Assembly: GCF_963678635.1 (NCBI RefSeq)
Contig: NC_087063.1
Location: 61,915,850-61,979,849, forward strand
Length of the DNA: 64,000 bases
Direction of reading: 5' to 3'
Source: Symsagittifera roscoffensis
Lineage: Eukaryota > Xenacoelomorpha > Acoela > Convolutidae
The first letter of the stretch is position 1; every line of letters starts with the position of its first letter. The translations under genes and the position numbers were made by a program. The notes beneath the pieces were generated by a model. It was given only the letters and a program-made list of their open reading frames with translations, was not told where the DNA came from and made no database searches. This document shows, piece after piece, positions 19,771-29,092 of the stretch.

Positions 19771-22342
19771 ATACAACATACAATATTTTCACACAAAAAT
19801 TGTTAATCAAGCAATTTGGGAACTGATTATTTGCATTCAAATACTTTTTAGGCAGTGAATTTTGAAGAAGTGCAATTTTTAAATCAAAACGAAATTTTTG
19901 TTTTTGATTGAATTTCATGTATATAAGGATTTAAATATTTTACGTAAAATCTATACAACGTTTTGACTTATTTTGACCAGGTTTTTCTAACATAATTTTT
20001 AAAAATTGAATGAAACCAAAATGTGGATAGTTTTGCACACTTTGAGGAAAATTATATAGTTGGTTCGAATTTGTCACAGATACTTTTGTAAAGTCAATTA
20101 TTTTGATCGGTTGCTTAAACTGACCTCAAATTAAATTGAAATAACTTGATGAACTGTATTGTTTGATACGTTTGTAAACCAATTCGATTTGTTTGAAAAT
20201 CAAGTTTCAATATTTTTAGCGTTGCGTTTCTTTTCCTTTTTTTTGAATTTCTTAAAGCAATCTGACATTCTTATAATTTCGAAGTATTGAAAGATAAAAG
20301 TTATCATGATTTTAAAAATTTTGACAAACACATGTTTCTCAAGACTCGGAAAACTCATTTGTGGAGTTTCAAACAGGCTGAGCAGCCATCAGTGACCGCT
20401 CACACTGATGCTGTTTCTGAATTTAAACTTGAAGGTTTTCAAAAATTTGTAGCTTCAAAACAAATTATTATTCCGTTACATAATTTATGAAAAGGAAATC
20501 AAAAAAACTCAAAAAGAAGATGTCAAAGGTGTTTCAACCGTGATTCGAGCAGCGATGACTTTTTTGTGTGTTTAACGTTTTTGAAATTGCTCGATAATTG
20601 TGTCGAGACTAATCGAATCGGCTTTTAATTTTTTCAGAACAAAAGCGTGGATGATGAATATGACTTTCAAGTTTTCAAATTATATACCACTTTCAGCTAT
20701 TAACAGCGATGATGAAAACCAGTTCAGTTTAAAATCAGATTAGTTAGTCAAAATTTAATAAATGGGAGTTAAAAATCAATAAAAAGCAGACATTTTAATG
20801 TTTTGATACGATGTAACGATGATAACAAACTAAAACCAACAAACTTCAATACAAAAATAAAACATACTGCTCATTTCAGGTCTAGGTTTTATTGTTCGGA
20901 TTGTCTCTAATGATGTTTTTTGAAATAAGTTACCTGTTCAAAAAATTTCGTGCTAAAAACATTTTAAAAATTTGAATTTCAAAGGTAATTTCAAAAGGAA
21001 ACGATTTGCTGTTTTAACGAATTTTTTCCCAATTTTCGTAATAATGCGGTTATTATTTATGCTTGTGGTGGTTTTCTTACAGAATCGAGTTTTGGCTATT
21101 TAGCTCATAGACGCTACCAAAAACCTTTTCCTGTTGAAGATATTGTTTCACCGAGTTCAAAGTTATAAAAAAAATAATTACGAATGTTTTTTTTATGAAA
21201 CTCAGGGGTTTGGAAAGTTGCCAATTTAGCCATGCGCTGGATTATTTCGTTCGTACTGTGAAGAGTTTTTTAATGATGATGAAACTGTACCGGAAATATG
21301 TATGCGTGCCAAATATTCTGCAGTACAAAAGTTTTCAATTGAATTTAGGTAGCTAACACAATCTAATCCATGTTGTGGTCTTATTAACTCCGTTTTACTT
21401 CCATAATACAAATTTTTACACTTGACTTTTGATACTGTCCAAAATTTAAAACTTTTAAACTCTCCAAGAACTATAAATACCAGTTAAAGGGCAGCCGGTT
21501 ATACGAGCTGTCTTCTTTGAAACAATAAGCGTGCAACACAATTGGGAGTAACTGTTGAGCTCAATTCGTTCTTTTCTTTATGCTAAGAGTTTTTGAAACA
21601 TTCGAAATTTGAAGTGCTTCAATTACAACAACTTCATCAAAATAGTCCCAAAATTCAAACTTCTTTAAGCATATTTGTTTGACCATGTTCTCAAAAAAAG
21701 TGAAAAAATTGAAGAATAAGTAAGGTATTTCATTGCTAGAGCAAAGTGACCGACAAAATTGAAGCTTGTAACAAAAAATTTAACCTGGAGTAATTTTTAG
21801 GGCCTTTTCAAAACTTTTTTTTATAAATCCTCCGTAATTTCGCAAATACTTGGGTTATTTAAAAAAAAAATTGCAGAAGGCAGCAAAAATTTGCCGAATT
21901 CTGATGATAAAACTCAATGAGTTGGGTTGCTTTTTGTTCATGTATTTCTACAATTTAAGGAGTTTTCACTGGATTATGTGTTTAAAAAGCTACTATAGTG
22001 TTGGATAAACCGCATGAAAAAAACTGAAACAGATTTTTGAGCTCAACTTTCTCAAACTCGTTTTTGCTTGGCTAAAAAATTCCGAGGACAAAAGAATTTG
22101 TATTTTACCAGCTTTTACAAACTTTAGAGCCAAAACTTCACCATTAAAACGGGTAAATTAATTGGTTTAAAGTTATGAAAGTAAACAAGTTAAATTGTAG
22201 TTAAGCTTACATCAATTGACCTTCTACACTTCTATGATTTCAAATCAGATGAATTTACCCATTTTGAAGGTGTAAAAAATTGCACCATAGAAAAGCTGGT
22301 AAACTTACTAGCAGTTTTTGTCCTCATCATTTTGGGGCCTAG
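19771..22342. other. AT-rich intergenic DNA, nothing recognised
   Basis: Only short open frames without motifs, including a 67-codon plus frame at 20287-20490 and a 61-codon minus frame at 21226-21411. I see no family signature, splice-site pairing or repeat structure that would support a gene. Confidence 0.5.
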
Positions 22343-22791
22343 GAAATTAGACGATAAGCAAATAAGACGGATGCAACAAAAACGAAATTAGACGGAAGTT
22401 ATTTTTTACAGATCTGGCATTTTAGACGAAAAAGCTATGAAAAGGAAAAGGCCAACAAAATTTTTTCTTAAGATTCAAGTTTCACAAATACAAAAAGAAC
22501 ATAGAATGTCAATACCTATCATAACAATTAGTTTAAATGAACAAAAAAATATCAAATCCGAATATTACAAGAGAGTTTTGATTTGAAAAAATTATGCGTG
22601 ATTGACTTGTAAAGTTTTTGGCTACCGAAATTTAACTGTTGTCTACAAACAATTATACTTTTCTCGCGCAATTTGTCTGCAAACAATTTTAATCTCTCTC
22701 ACTTTCGTCTGTTTTCTCACAATTGCAGTTTTGCAAAATCGTCTATATTCCTTTTAAGTACCTCCGTCTAATTTGCTTGTCGTCTAATTTC
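22343..22791. mobile_element. TIR element (MITE-like) with ATTAGACG repeats
   Basis: A 449-bp element with 29-bp terminal inverted repeats, 22343-22371 and 22763-22791, differing at two positions. The end sequence begins GAAATTAGACGAYAAGCAAA. The core TTAGACG or its complement occurs several more times inside each end. An adjacent atttctcaaccccccatc block is tandemly doubled just outside the right end. There is no coding capacity. Confidence 0.75.
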
Positions 22792-24055
22792 TCAACCCCC
22801 CATCATTTCTCAACCCCCCATACGTATAAACAATGTAAGTTATTATAAACAAATTCGACAAAACTAAATTCAGAAATTCTGTTTTAGTTCAAATACTCCT
22901 GTTGTTTTAATGTAACACTATTATAGCTTGTTCAGCCTATAATGCAGTGAAAATTCATTGCGAAAGAAAACACACATGAACAAGAAACAATCCAACTCAA
23001 TGAAATATATCAATAATGCTTAGCTGCCAATGCAAAAATAATCACTTCACTAACCCAAATGTTTGCAAATTAAAAGACGAAAGAGGGTTCAACAAGCTTA
23101 TAAAACTCCCTGGATTGTTTGAAAAACGAATCTGATAAATTGAGCTCAAGTTTTTTTCGCAATGAATAATCGTGCTGTGAATCAAATACCACAGAAAAAA
23201 TCATGCATATTATCTTTTTGAATTTTAGCTCAAAGCAATGATATCTTTTAGAGGTTATACAAAAATTTTGCTGAAAAATGCTTAGCTAAAACATCAAGAG
23301 CAGTTTTGCAAAAAAGTACCACAAGCTTACTCATTTTGTCACAATCATTGAAAAAAAGAAAAAGCAAGACTGATCTCATCAGCAAAAAACTCTGATTGTT
23401 CCGACTTCTCTTGAATAAACCTGCAGTGCACTTCTTAGGAAAATCCATAAACTAAAAAAAACCCACGAGTATTTTGATTTTATTGTGCAAGTCCAAGTAC
23501 ACGACAGAAATGGTTGAAGCTTTCGTATTTGACAAACAATTTTTTTGCTTGACTTCAGTCTCATTGATATCGTTTTTTTGTAGATTTTAATCCTCGGTGT
23601 TACCTAGAATGAACTATTTATTTGAGACCACAATTCTTGCCTCAGCCTCCGCCTCACAAAAATGACTAACTACTTTGAAACTTGAGCTTTTTATTCCGGC
23701 TAGTTTCAATCAAAAGGTTTCTTTCAAAAATTCAAAGTGGTTTGATACCAATTTTGTTCAAATAAGATAAAAAAAATAGTTTTCAAGTCTTATGAGCGGC
23801 GTTTGCCTTTGTATTCTGCAGAGCAAACTGTTTCAAAGAGAAGACTTTGGGGGTATTAACAGATTATGTGTTTGCAGCTTTATCTTTTTCAGACTAATTC
23901 TGATTTAAGATTACTTGTTAGCAATTATTAATATCAAAAGTCCAGATTAGTGTTTACAGAACCTGCGTTAAATTCGTATATTTTAAATATTTAAACTGAT
24001 TTGACTGACATTATTGGCACCAAGTTCCTTTTTTCCATTATTGGTTTCTCACAAA
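22792..24055. other. AT-rich intergenic DNA, nothing recognised
   Basis: No family motif, repeat or credible coding frame was seen, apart from T-rich short frames. Confidence 0.45.
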
Positions 24056-24121
24056 ATGCACTTTAAGTTCTTAGTGACTGGTATTTTTTGGGTTTTTTAT
24101 GTTGGAGCTTTGTCACATCAG
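24056..24121 (+). CDS. Possible signal-peptide first exon of receptor gene B
   Basis: ATG at 24056 in the context cacaaaATG opens MHFKFLVTGIFWVFYVGALS followed by HQ. This is a short N-terminus, a hydrophobic core and a small-residue cleavage-like end, and it terminates exactly at a donor CAG|GTAGAA in phase 0. Gene B's first recognised exon (37043) begins in phase 0 on the same strand, so the two would join in frame. The intervening intron would be about 13 kb, 9 kb of it the BEL/Pao insertion. This is inference from phase and hydrophobicity only. Confidence 0.3.
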
Positions 24122-24389
24122 GTAGAAAAAGAAACACATTTCAAGGATCATTTTTATATAACAAAGAGCTTTCAACGTTTGTGTTTCGGGAATTTCCTCA
24201 GCTCAGGTTATCAAAACATTGAGGGTTAATTGAGTTTCAAACTTATCAGATAATAATCTCTTGACATTAAAAACCAAAACGGTATTATATTATAGCTCAT
24301 TTTTTTCGCAAAGTAACTTAAAACTTTTAAATTAGATTTGATTATGGGCGTGTGCATAGAACTTACACGTGGGAGTTTTTTAGTACTTA

Positions 24390-24938
24390 CTTATTGTTCC
24401 GACTTTTGTTACGAAAGTAACGGAATATTTGTGCTCGAGGTGGCGTTTTTTCTTCAGACAAAATTCGACTTTATAACTAGCCATTTTTGGTGGAATTTTT
24501 TCTTGCATCATTCAAAAGGTATTGTTTTCTTGAGCTTAAACTTGAGAAAAAAATTTACTTGTGATCATTTTTCGCAAAGTTATAGGGGTTTGAAGATTGC
24601 CATTTTGGTCAATTTGGGACAATAAACGCGCGATATATTTCGCACTATTAACGCGTAAGATTTAATCGCGTGAGATTTACGCGTGAGTTTTAATCCGTCA
24701 AAAAAATTGTTCTTAATTGGTTAAAGGAAGCTATTTGCCAAATTGGTTTGTTAATGGGATCAAAATCTATCACTTTGAACTTTAAATAGCGTGTGAAGTG
24801 ATGATTTTCACAAAAAATCTCATTTTTTAAAAAATTTTCTTACATTTAATTTGTTTCATGTTATTACTGCTCCATAGGCTTTAAAAGGCAGTAGGATCAT
24901 TCAAGGCTTCGCCCTGAAACGAGCAATCTTGTTTTGTA
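24390..24938 (+). repeat. DR1 dispersed repeat, near full-length copy
   Basis: It starts gttccgacttttgttac with the short stem GTTAC-gaaa-GTAAC and gtgctcgaggtgg. It runs through gatcatttttcgcaaagtta, taaacgcgcgatatat, ttaatccgtc, gatcaaaatctatcactttg and attactgctccatagg. It ends with ggcagtaggatcattcaagg and an aggcttcgccct hairpin. Copies at about 4860, 12240, 25975, 42690, 45165 and 45690 share this order. There is no coding capacity. Confidence 0.7.
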
Positions 24939-25974
24939 TGTAAATTCTATACAAGAGGCAAAAACTTCCAACCATCATTGCGAGCTTTTGTGCTTGTTGG
25001 AATTTTGGACTAAGAAATAGTGCTTTGTGCCTCCCGCAAGAAAAAATGAGGATAGAAGCCTGATAAAATTATTACTAAAAGTTATTTGCTCTGCTTTGTA
25101 AAAATGTATAAATGGTCGACCATAATTTAAAAAATCATGGTCGGTTGACCTGATATAGGTTTCGTAAGATAGTTCCGAAGTTTTGTATGCCTTGCTTTGT
25201 AGAGTGCCCTGTACAAGTTTGAGAGCATTTTCGTAGAATCACCGAGCGGAAAATTTTCAGAGCAACAATGAGACAAAAGCGCAATACGATCTAAATATAC
25301 TAAAACATCCGTAAAAGTTAAAAAGAATTAGTTGCAATTTAGCTTCCCAAAAATAGAAACGAGTTCTTGGTCAAACAAAGGATTGTTTATTGTAAAAGTT
25401 TAAATTTAAACCCGTTAATTATAATTTGTAGGCTTGCTATTTGAAACGTTGTATATTTTTGTTCGTTTTTTGATTTTGTTTTCTCAAATTCATTTGCAAA
25501 AAAAAGAGAAAATCTAAAATCTACACTTTTTATGCAATTTTTAAAAAAAATTACAAAAGTGCTGTGTTTGGGTCGTCAATTTCGAGATTTTTCTGATTTT
25601 AAATGTTTTTATGACAAATACTTTTACGCTGAGCTCAAATTTTGAGAACTTCTAGTTGCTATCGCATACTTTAAGTTATTAGGGACTGCAATTTTCCAAT
25701 TAGGCCAATTTGGAGTTATTGTTCTCAAATTGCCAGAAAAAATGGAATGATTTTCCATTCAGTCAAGTTTTTAATTAAGCGTTCGTGGCTAATTTGTCAT
25801 ACTCCATCTAAACTGTATACATATCCGGCGCTCAAATTATAATATAATTTACAGTTTCATCTGTGACTATTTATCGTAAAATTATAGGGGTTCGAAAACG
25901 ACATGGGATGATTAATGCGTGATATATGTCTTTCTTCTAACAAGCGTAAGCTGTGGATTATTGCAATCCAAATT
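24939..25974. other. AT-rich DNA with one partial DR1 copy
   Basis: No gene seen. About 25850-25960 resembles the middle of DR1 on the plus strand (gtgactatttatcgtaaaattataggggttcg, attaatgcgtgatat). Confidence 0.45.
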
Positions 25975-26397
25975 AAAGCAACTCTGCTTGTATCAGGGCG
26001 AAGCCCTAACTGTTCAGGCTGTTTTTTAACATCTATGGAGCAATAATAACAAGAAAAAATTAAGAAGAAAAATTAAGTGTAAGAAAGTGAAACGAATTTT
26101 TTAAAATTTGAGATTTTGTGAAAATCACCCCCCCCCCCCCACACGCGATTTCAAGTACAAATTGACAGATTTCGCTGCTAAAAACAAATCAGTTATGGCG
26201 AATATGCTTCCCTCCATCAAACTGGAACGATTTCTAAGACGGATTAAATCTCCGCTTACGCGTTAATAGCGCGAATTATATCGCGCGTTAATTGTCCCAA
26301 ATTGGCCGTTATGACAATATTTAAGACCCCATAACATTACAATAACTGATCACAGGTGAAATATTTTTTTCAAATTTAAGTTTAGGACAGCAATACT
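25975..26397 (-). repeat. DR1 copy split by the BEL/Pao insertion, left part
   Basis: In minus orientation relative to 24390-24938: tatcagggcgaagccct, ctatggagcaataataac, a run of 13 C at 26128-26140 in the place of the usual G-rich gggggaatg, gcgttaatagcgcg, and cataacattacaataactgatcac up to cagcaatact. The remainder of the same copy resumes at 35360 after the retrotransposon. Confidence 0.75.
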
Positions 26398-26866
26398 TGT
26401 TGCAATGCAAATGTAATATAAAACGATAGTATAAATGCATAAAACTGAACCAAAATGTAACAACAATAAGCGCAGTTGGCCGAGTGGCCTAAGCTACAAT
26501 AACGCCCACTATATAGACTCTACAGTTGACGTAGGTTCGAGTCCCCCACCTGCCCATGTATTAATATACTAAAAAAGGGGGTTATATCCTATTTTAACTG
26601 TTTTGTTGATTCTAATTTGGTTCAACCTTGATTAAGGCTGACCGCTAAAAAAGAGCAATTTGTCTCAAGGACATTACCGACCGGTTCTTGTGGCTAGCTT
26701 GCGCCGATTTGTACCAAAAACAGACAGATGCTAAAAATATTGTATGATGTCCTGATCAATAGAAAAATACCGAAATTTATCTATTGCTTGAGTTATTTAC
26801 CGATAAATATCTCATTAATTTACGAATATGGATGCAATTATTTTCGTTTAGAGATTAGCGAGCATA
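26398..26866 (+). repeat. 5' LTR of the BEL/Pao element
   Basis: 469 bp beginning TGTTGCAATGCAAATG and ending GCGAGCATA. If a strict TG...CA end is required, it stops two bases earlier at GAGCA, but the target duplication fits the longer form. It contains the tRNA-derived segment described separately. Confidence 0.93.
26471..26554 (+). other. tRNA-derived segment inside the 5' LTR
   Basis: TGGCCGAGTGG at 26477-26487 is an exact internal A box, and GGTTCGAGTCC at 26534-26544 is an exact B box, 46 bases apart. The 3' side ends CCACCTGCCC and the 5' side reads CGCAGTTGGCC, which would complete a GGCAGGT/ACCTGCC acceptor stem but for small changes. The long region between the boxes suggests a class II (Leu/Ser-like) parent. 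Anticodon and T stems are decayed, so I do not call a functional tRNA. The same segment is at 34964-35047. Confidence 0.7.
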
Positions 26867-26869
26867 TTT

Positions 26870-26887
26870 TGGCGCCCCACAAGGGAC
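26870..26887 (+). other. Primer-binding site of the BEL/Pao element
   Basis: TGGCGCCCCACAAGGGAC begins three bases after the LTR. Its first eight bases are identical to the start of the well-known tRNA-Lys-type site TGGCGCCCGAACAGGGAC, and the last bases GGGAC also match, with a changed middle. Which tRNA primes the element is not settled. Confidence 0.65.
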
Positions 26888-28354
26888 TCGAAGAGCACGA
26901 AATTGACACAAGGGACCGTTAGTGCCCTGATTGTTTGATAACGACACGAGCTTCACCGAGGGGCACAAGGGACACAATTTTCCAGGGTCAATTTCGCACT
27001 GGGCCGTTAACGAGCTGGGACATACAGTGATCCTCTGTGAGAGAATCGATAGAAGGGGAGAATTCAGTGTCGAGATCTGATAGCGAGGTTAGTTCGGCGT
27101 TCAGTTCAAATAAAAACAGACACAGACTCCCGTGTGCGGGTGACGAGCACCACAATTTCACAGAAGGAGAAGAAAGGGAGGATCAAAGTACTGAAGTGGG
27201 CAACAGTGAGAGTCCAGCTGCCGTTCGATCACAAGACGCTGCAGTATTAACAGATGTGCAAAAGAGCGAGTTGTTGCCTGAGGTTCTGATTGAGAATCAA
27301 ATTCCTCGCTACAAACTACGCACTAAACCCCTTCTCGTCTCCAGTCGGTACTACTGCTAAAGGTACTTTTGCGGGATCCTCTTCCACGTCTGTCCCTCAG
27401 GACTTTCTAGGAGGAGAAAAGGAGACGCCAGGTCCGATTGCTGCAAAAGACAGATCAGAACTGTGGTCAACAACAGAATTTCTGCTCGCGGTGGGATCGG
27501 TTAGGGCAACAATTTTCGTACAGACGTTCTGTTAGCGACCGAAACTCTGCAGAAACCGGTGACCGCCTGATCTCTAAAACTGTAAGAAGTTTCCAAAACT
27601 TTCAAAACTCCAATTGTGCTATAAATTTTATACGATGTCATATATGTTCAAAATTTTTTCGCAAGCTAGCCCCCGGTAATTTTTCTCAATACCTAAAAAT
27701 TTTGGACAGTTCCGTTGAATTGAAATATCTTACAGTGGGTACATAGACAAACTGACTTGACATTTTTTCTCGATACCAAAATTTTTTGGATATATGTGAA
27801 CGGAATATTAATCAGTGAAATCGGAACATAGACAAGAGGTACTGGACTAGTTTTTTGGATTGGTTTATGACTCGAACCTGCTGACCAAAATTTTCTGAAA
27901 AATTTTGTATAAAAAGTAAAAAAATTGCCAAAAAATCCTCAAAACGTCTCCAGAATTCAGCGAAACTGTGCTGTAAGATGACACCAACCTTATGTTAAGT
28001 GGTCTGGTAGCGAAATATCAGGCAAATTAAGTTGAGTTTTTTCATCCTCAGGTTTCTTCCGCGTGTGTTGTTGGAACTTAACCAATTTGCCTGATCCCCC
28101 ACCCACCATTGGTGAAACTGAAAGCCAGTTCGCTTCGAGTAAAACAAAGCCGTTTCAGCCCGTCCGATTATTGACTTCGTTGCGTGACAGTAAAGTTAAG
28201 TGGTCAGGTACGGTGATGTTAAGTGAGTTAAGTTGAATTCTTTCATCCTCAGGTTTACTCCGTGTGTGTTGTTGGAGTTCAACCGACCTACTTAATTTTC
28301 CAACCCCATTGGTACTTAAGCGTAACGAAACCGTCGCATAGGTCCCCCAAGTGT
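26888..28354 (+). other. Leader between PBS and extra ORF
   Basis: The leader is long (1.47 kb). CACAAGGGAC, part of the PBS, recurs at 26907-26916 and 26964-26973. A frame open at 27037-27360 has no ATG. A ~110-bp block starting gttaagtggt is repeated at 27994-28100 and 28195-28306; each copy contains tttcatcctcag, a good splice acceptor, followed by gtgtgttgttgg. The second acceptor lies 100 bases before the extra ORF, which suggests spliced expression of that ORF. Confidence 0.6.
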
Positions 28355-28999
28355 ATGGTATTCATCCTTGGAGCTAGTTCTTTGGATCACGCGCTCCGAA
28401 AACTTCCCGCTCCGTCCCAGAAGCGCGTCAAAGATACTTGCTTTACGAAGCCAGGTTTAAGTTTGAACTTTAACGCTAGGGACTCTCAGAAAACAATACA
28501 GTACTACCTTCATCATTACTTGTCGCACCGTAACGACCTTGTAATTTGGCACGACGCCATTAATAACTCGATAAGTAGACACCGCAGCAACAATAACCGC
28601 AAGCTGAGTAGTGAGCAACTTGTCAATTTGTTATTAAGGTATAGGACAAACATTTGTGCGATCGTATACTGTAGACGGAACGGAACCGATGATATAGAGG
28701 AAAGTTTAGGTTCAACAGGTATTCTCGTTCTCAACGTCGTTAAAGACTTTATCTCTAAGCGTAAGGCTAAGGACCAGGTACTAATTGAGAAGTACAAAGA
28801 GCTTCACCAGCCTCCTTCCCTTGAGTTAAAGACTCTCCTCCTTCTAAGGCGTTATAGCGCTAATCTTAACATCCTTAAGACACGTAAGAAGCGAAACCGC
28901 TTACCCCTCAAAGCTCGGAAAGCTATAAGAAATAGGCTTCAGGTAGAAGCTTTGAGACGTCAAGTTCCCCCGTCTTGTAAGCTAATGTTGATTTACTAA
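28355..28999 (+). CDS. Extra ORF upstream of gag, alpha/beta protein, possibly SGNH-like
   Basis: 214 codons from ATG 28355, the first methionine of the open frame. The N-terminus MVFILGASSLDHALRKLP is a hydrophobic strand followed by a G-x-S-S-L turn, as in block I of SGNH hydrolases. Alternating strands follow: NDLVIWHDAINNSISRHRSN, NICAIVYCRRNG, and STGILVLNV. The C-terminal 60 residues are strongly basic (LKTRKKRNRLPLKARKAIRN), suggesting nucleic-acid or membrane binding. I recall similar uncharacterised ORFs in invertebrate genomes but cannot name the family. It lies inside the element in the same orientation as gag-pol, 93 bases before it. Catalysis is unproven: no clear D-x-x-H block was identified. 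Confidence 0.75.
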   Translation: MVFILGASSLDHALRKLPAPSQKRVKDTCFTKPGLSLNFNARDSQKTIQYYLHHYLSHRNDLVIWHDAINNSISRHRSNNNRKLSSEQLVNLLLRYRTNICAIVYCRRNGTDDIEESLGSTGILVLNVVKDFISKRKAKDQVLIEKYKELHQPPSLELKTLLLLRRYSANLNILKTRKKRNRLPLKARKAIRNRLQVEALRRQVPPSCKLMLIY

Positions 29000-29092
29000 T
29001 GCAAATTTGATTACGTACCAAAACAGTATCTCATTTTATTGATTGTTTTCTATAAGTGAGCATCCGTAGAATATTGTCAATTTGTGAAAAAC

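Noticed and set aside
26128-26140. Run of 13 C as a special structure
   Set aside because: It sits where other DR1 copies have a short G/C run; simple slippage expansion explains it.
26471-26554. Functional tRNA gene in the LTR
   Set aside because: A and B boxes are exact but the acceptor has a base missing on the 5' side and T and anticodon stems do not pair well; kept as tRNA-derived only.
27037-27360. 107-codon frame in the BEL/Pao leader
   Set aside because: It has no ATG, only a GTG, and no recognisable motif; treated as part of the leader.
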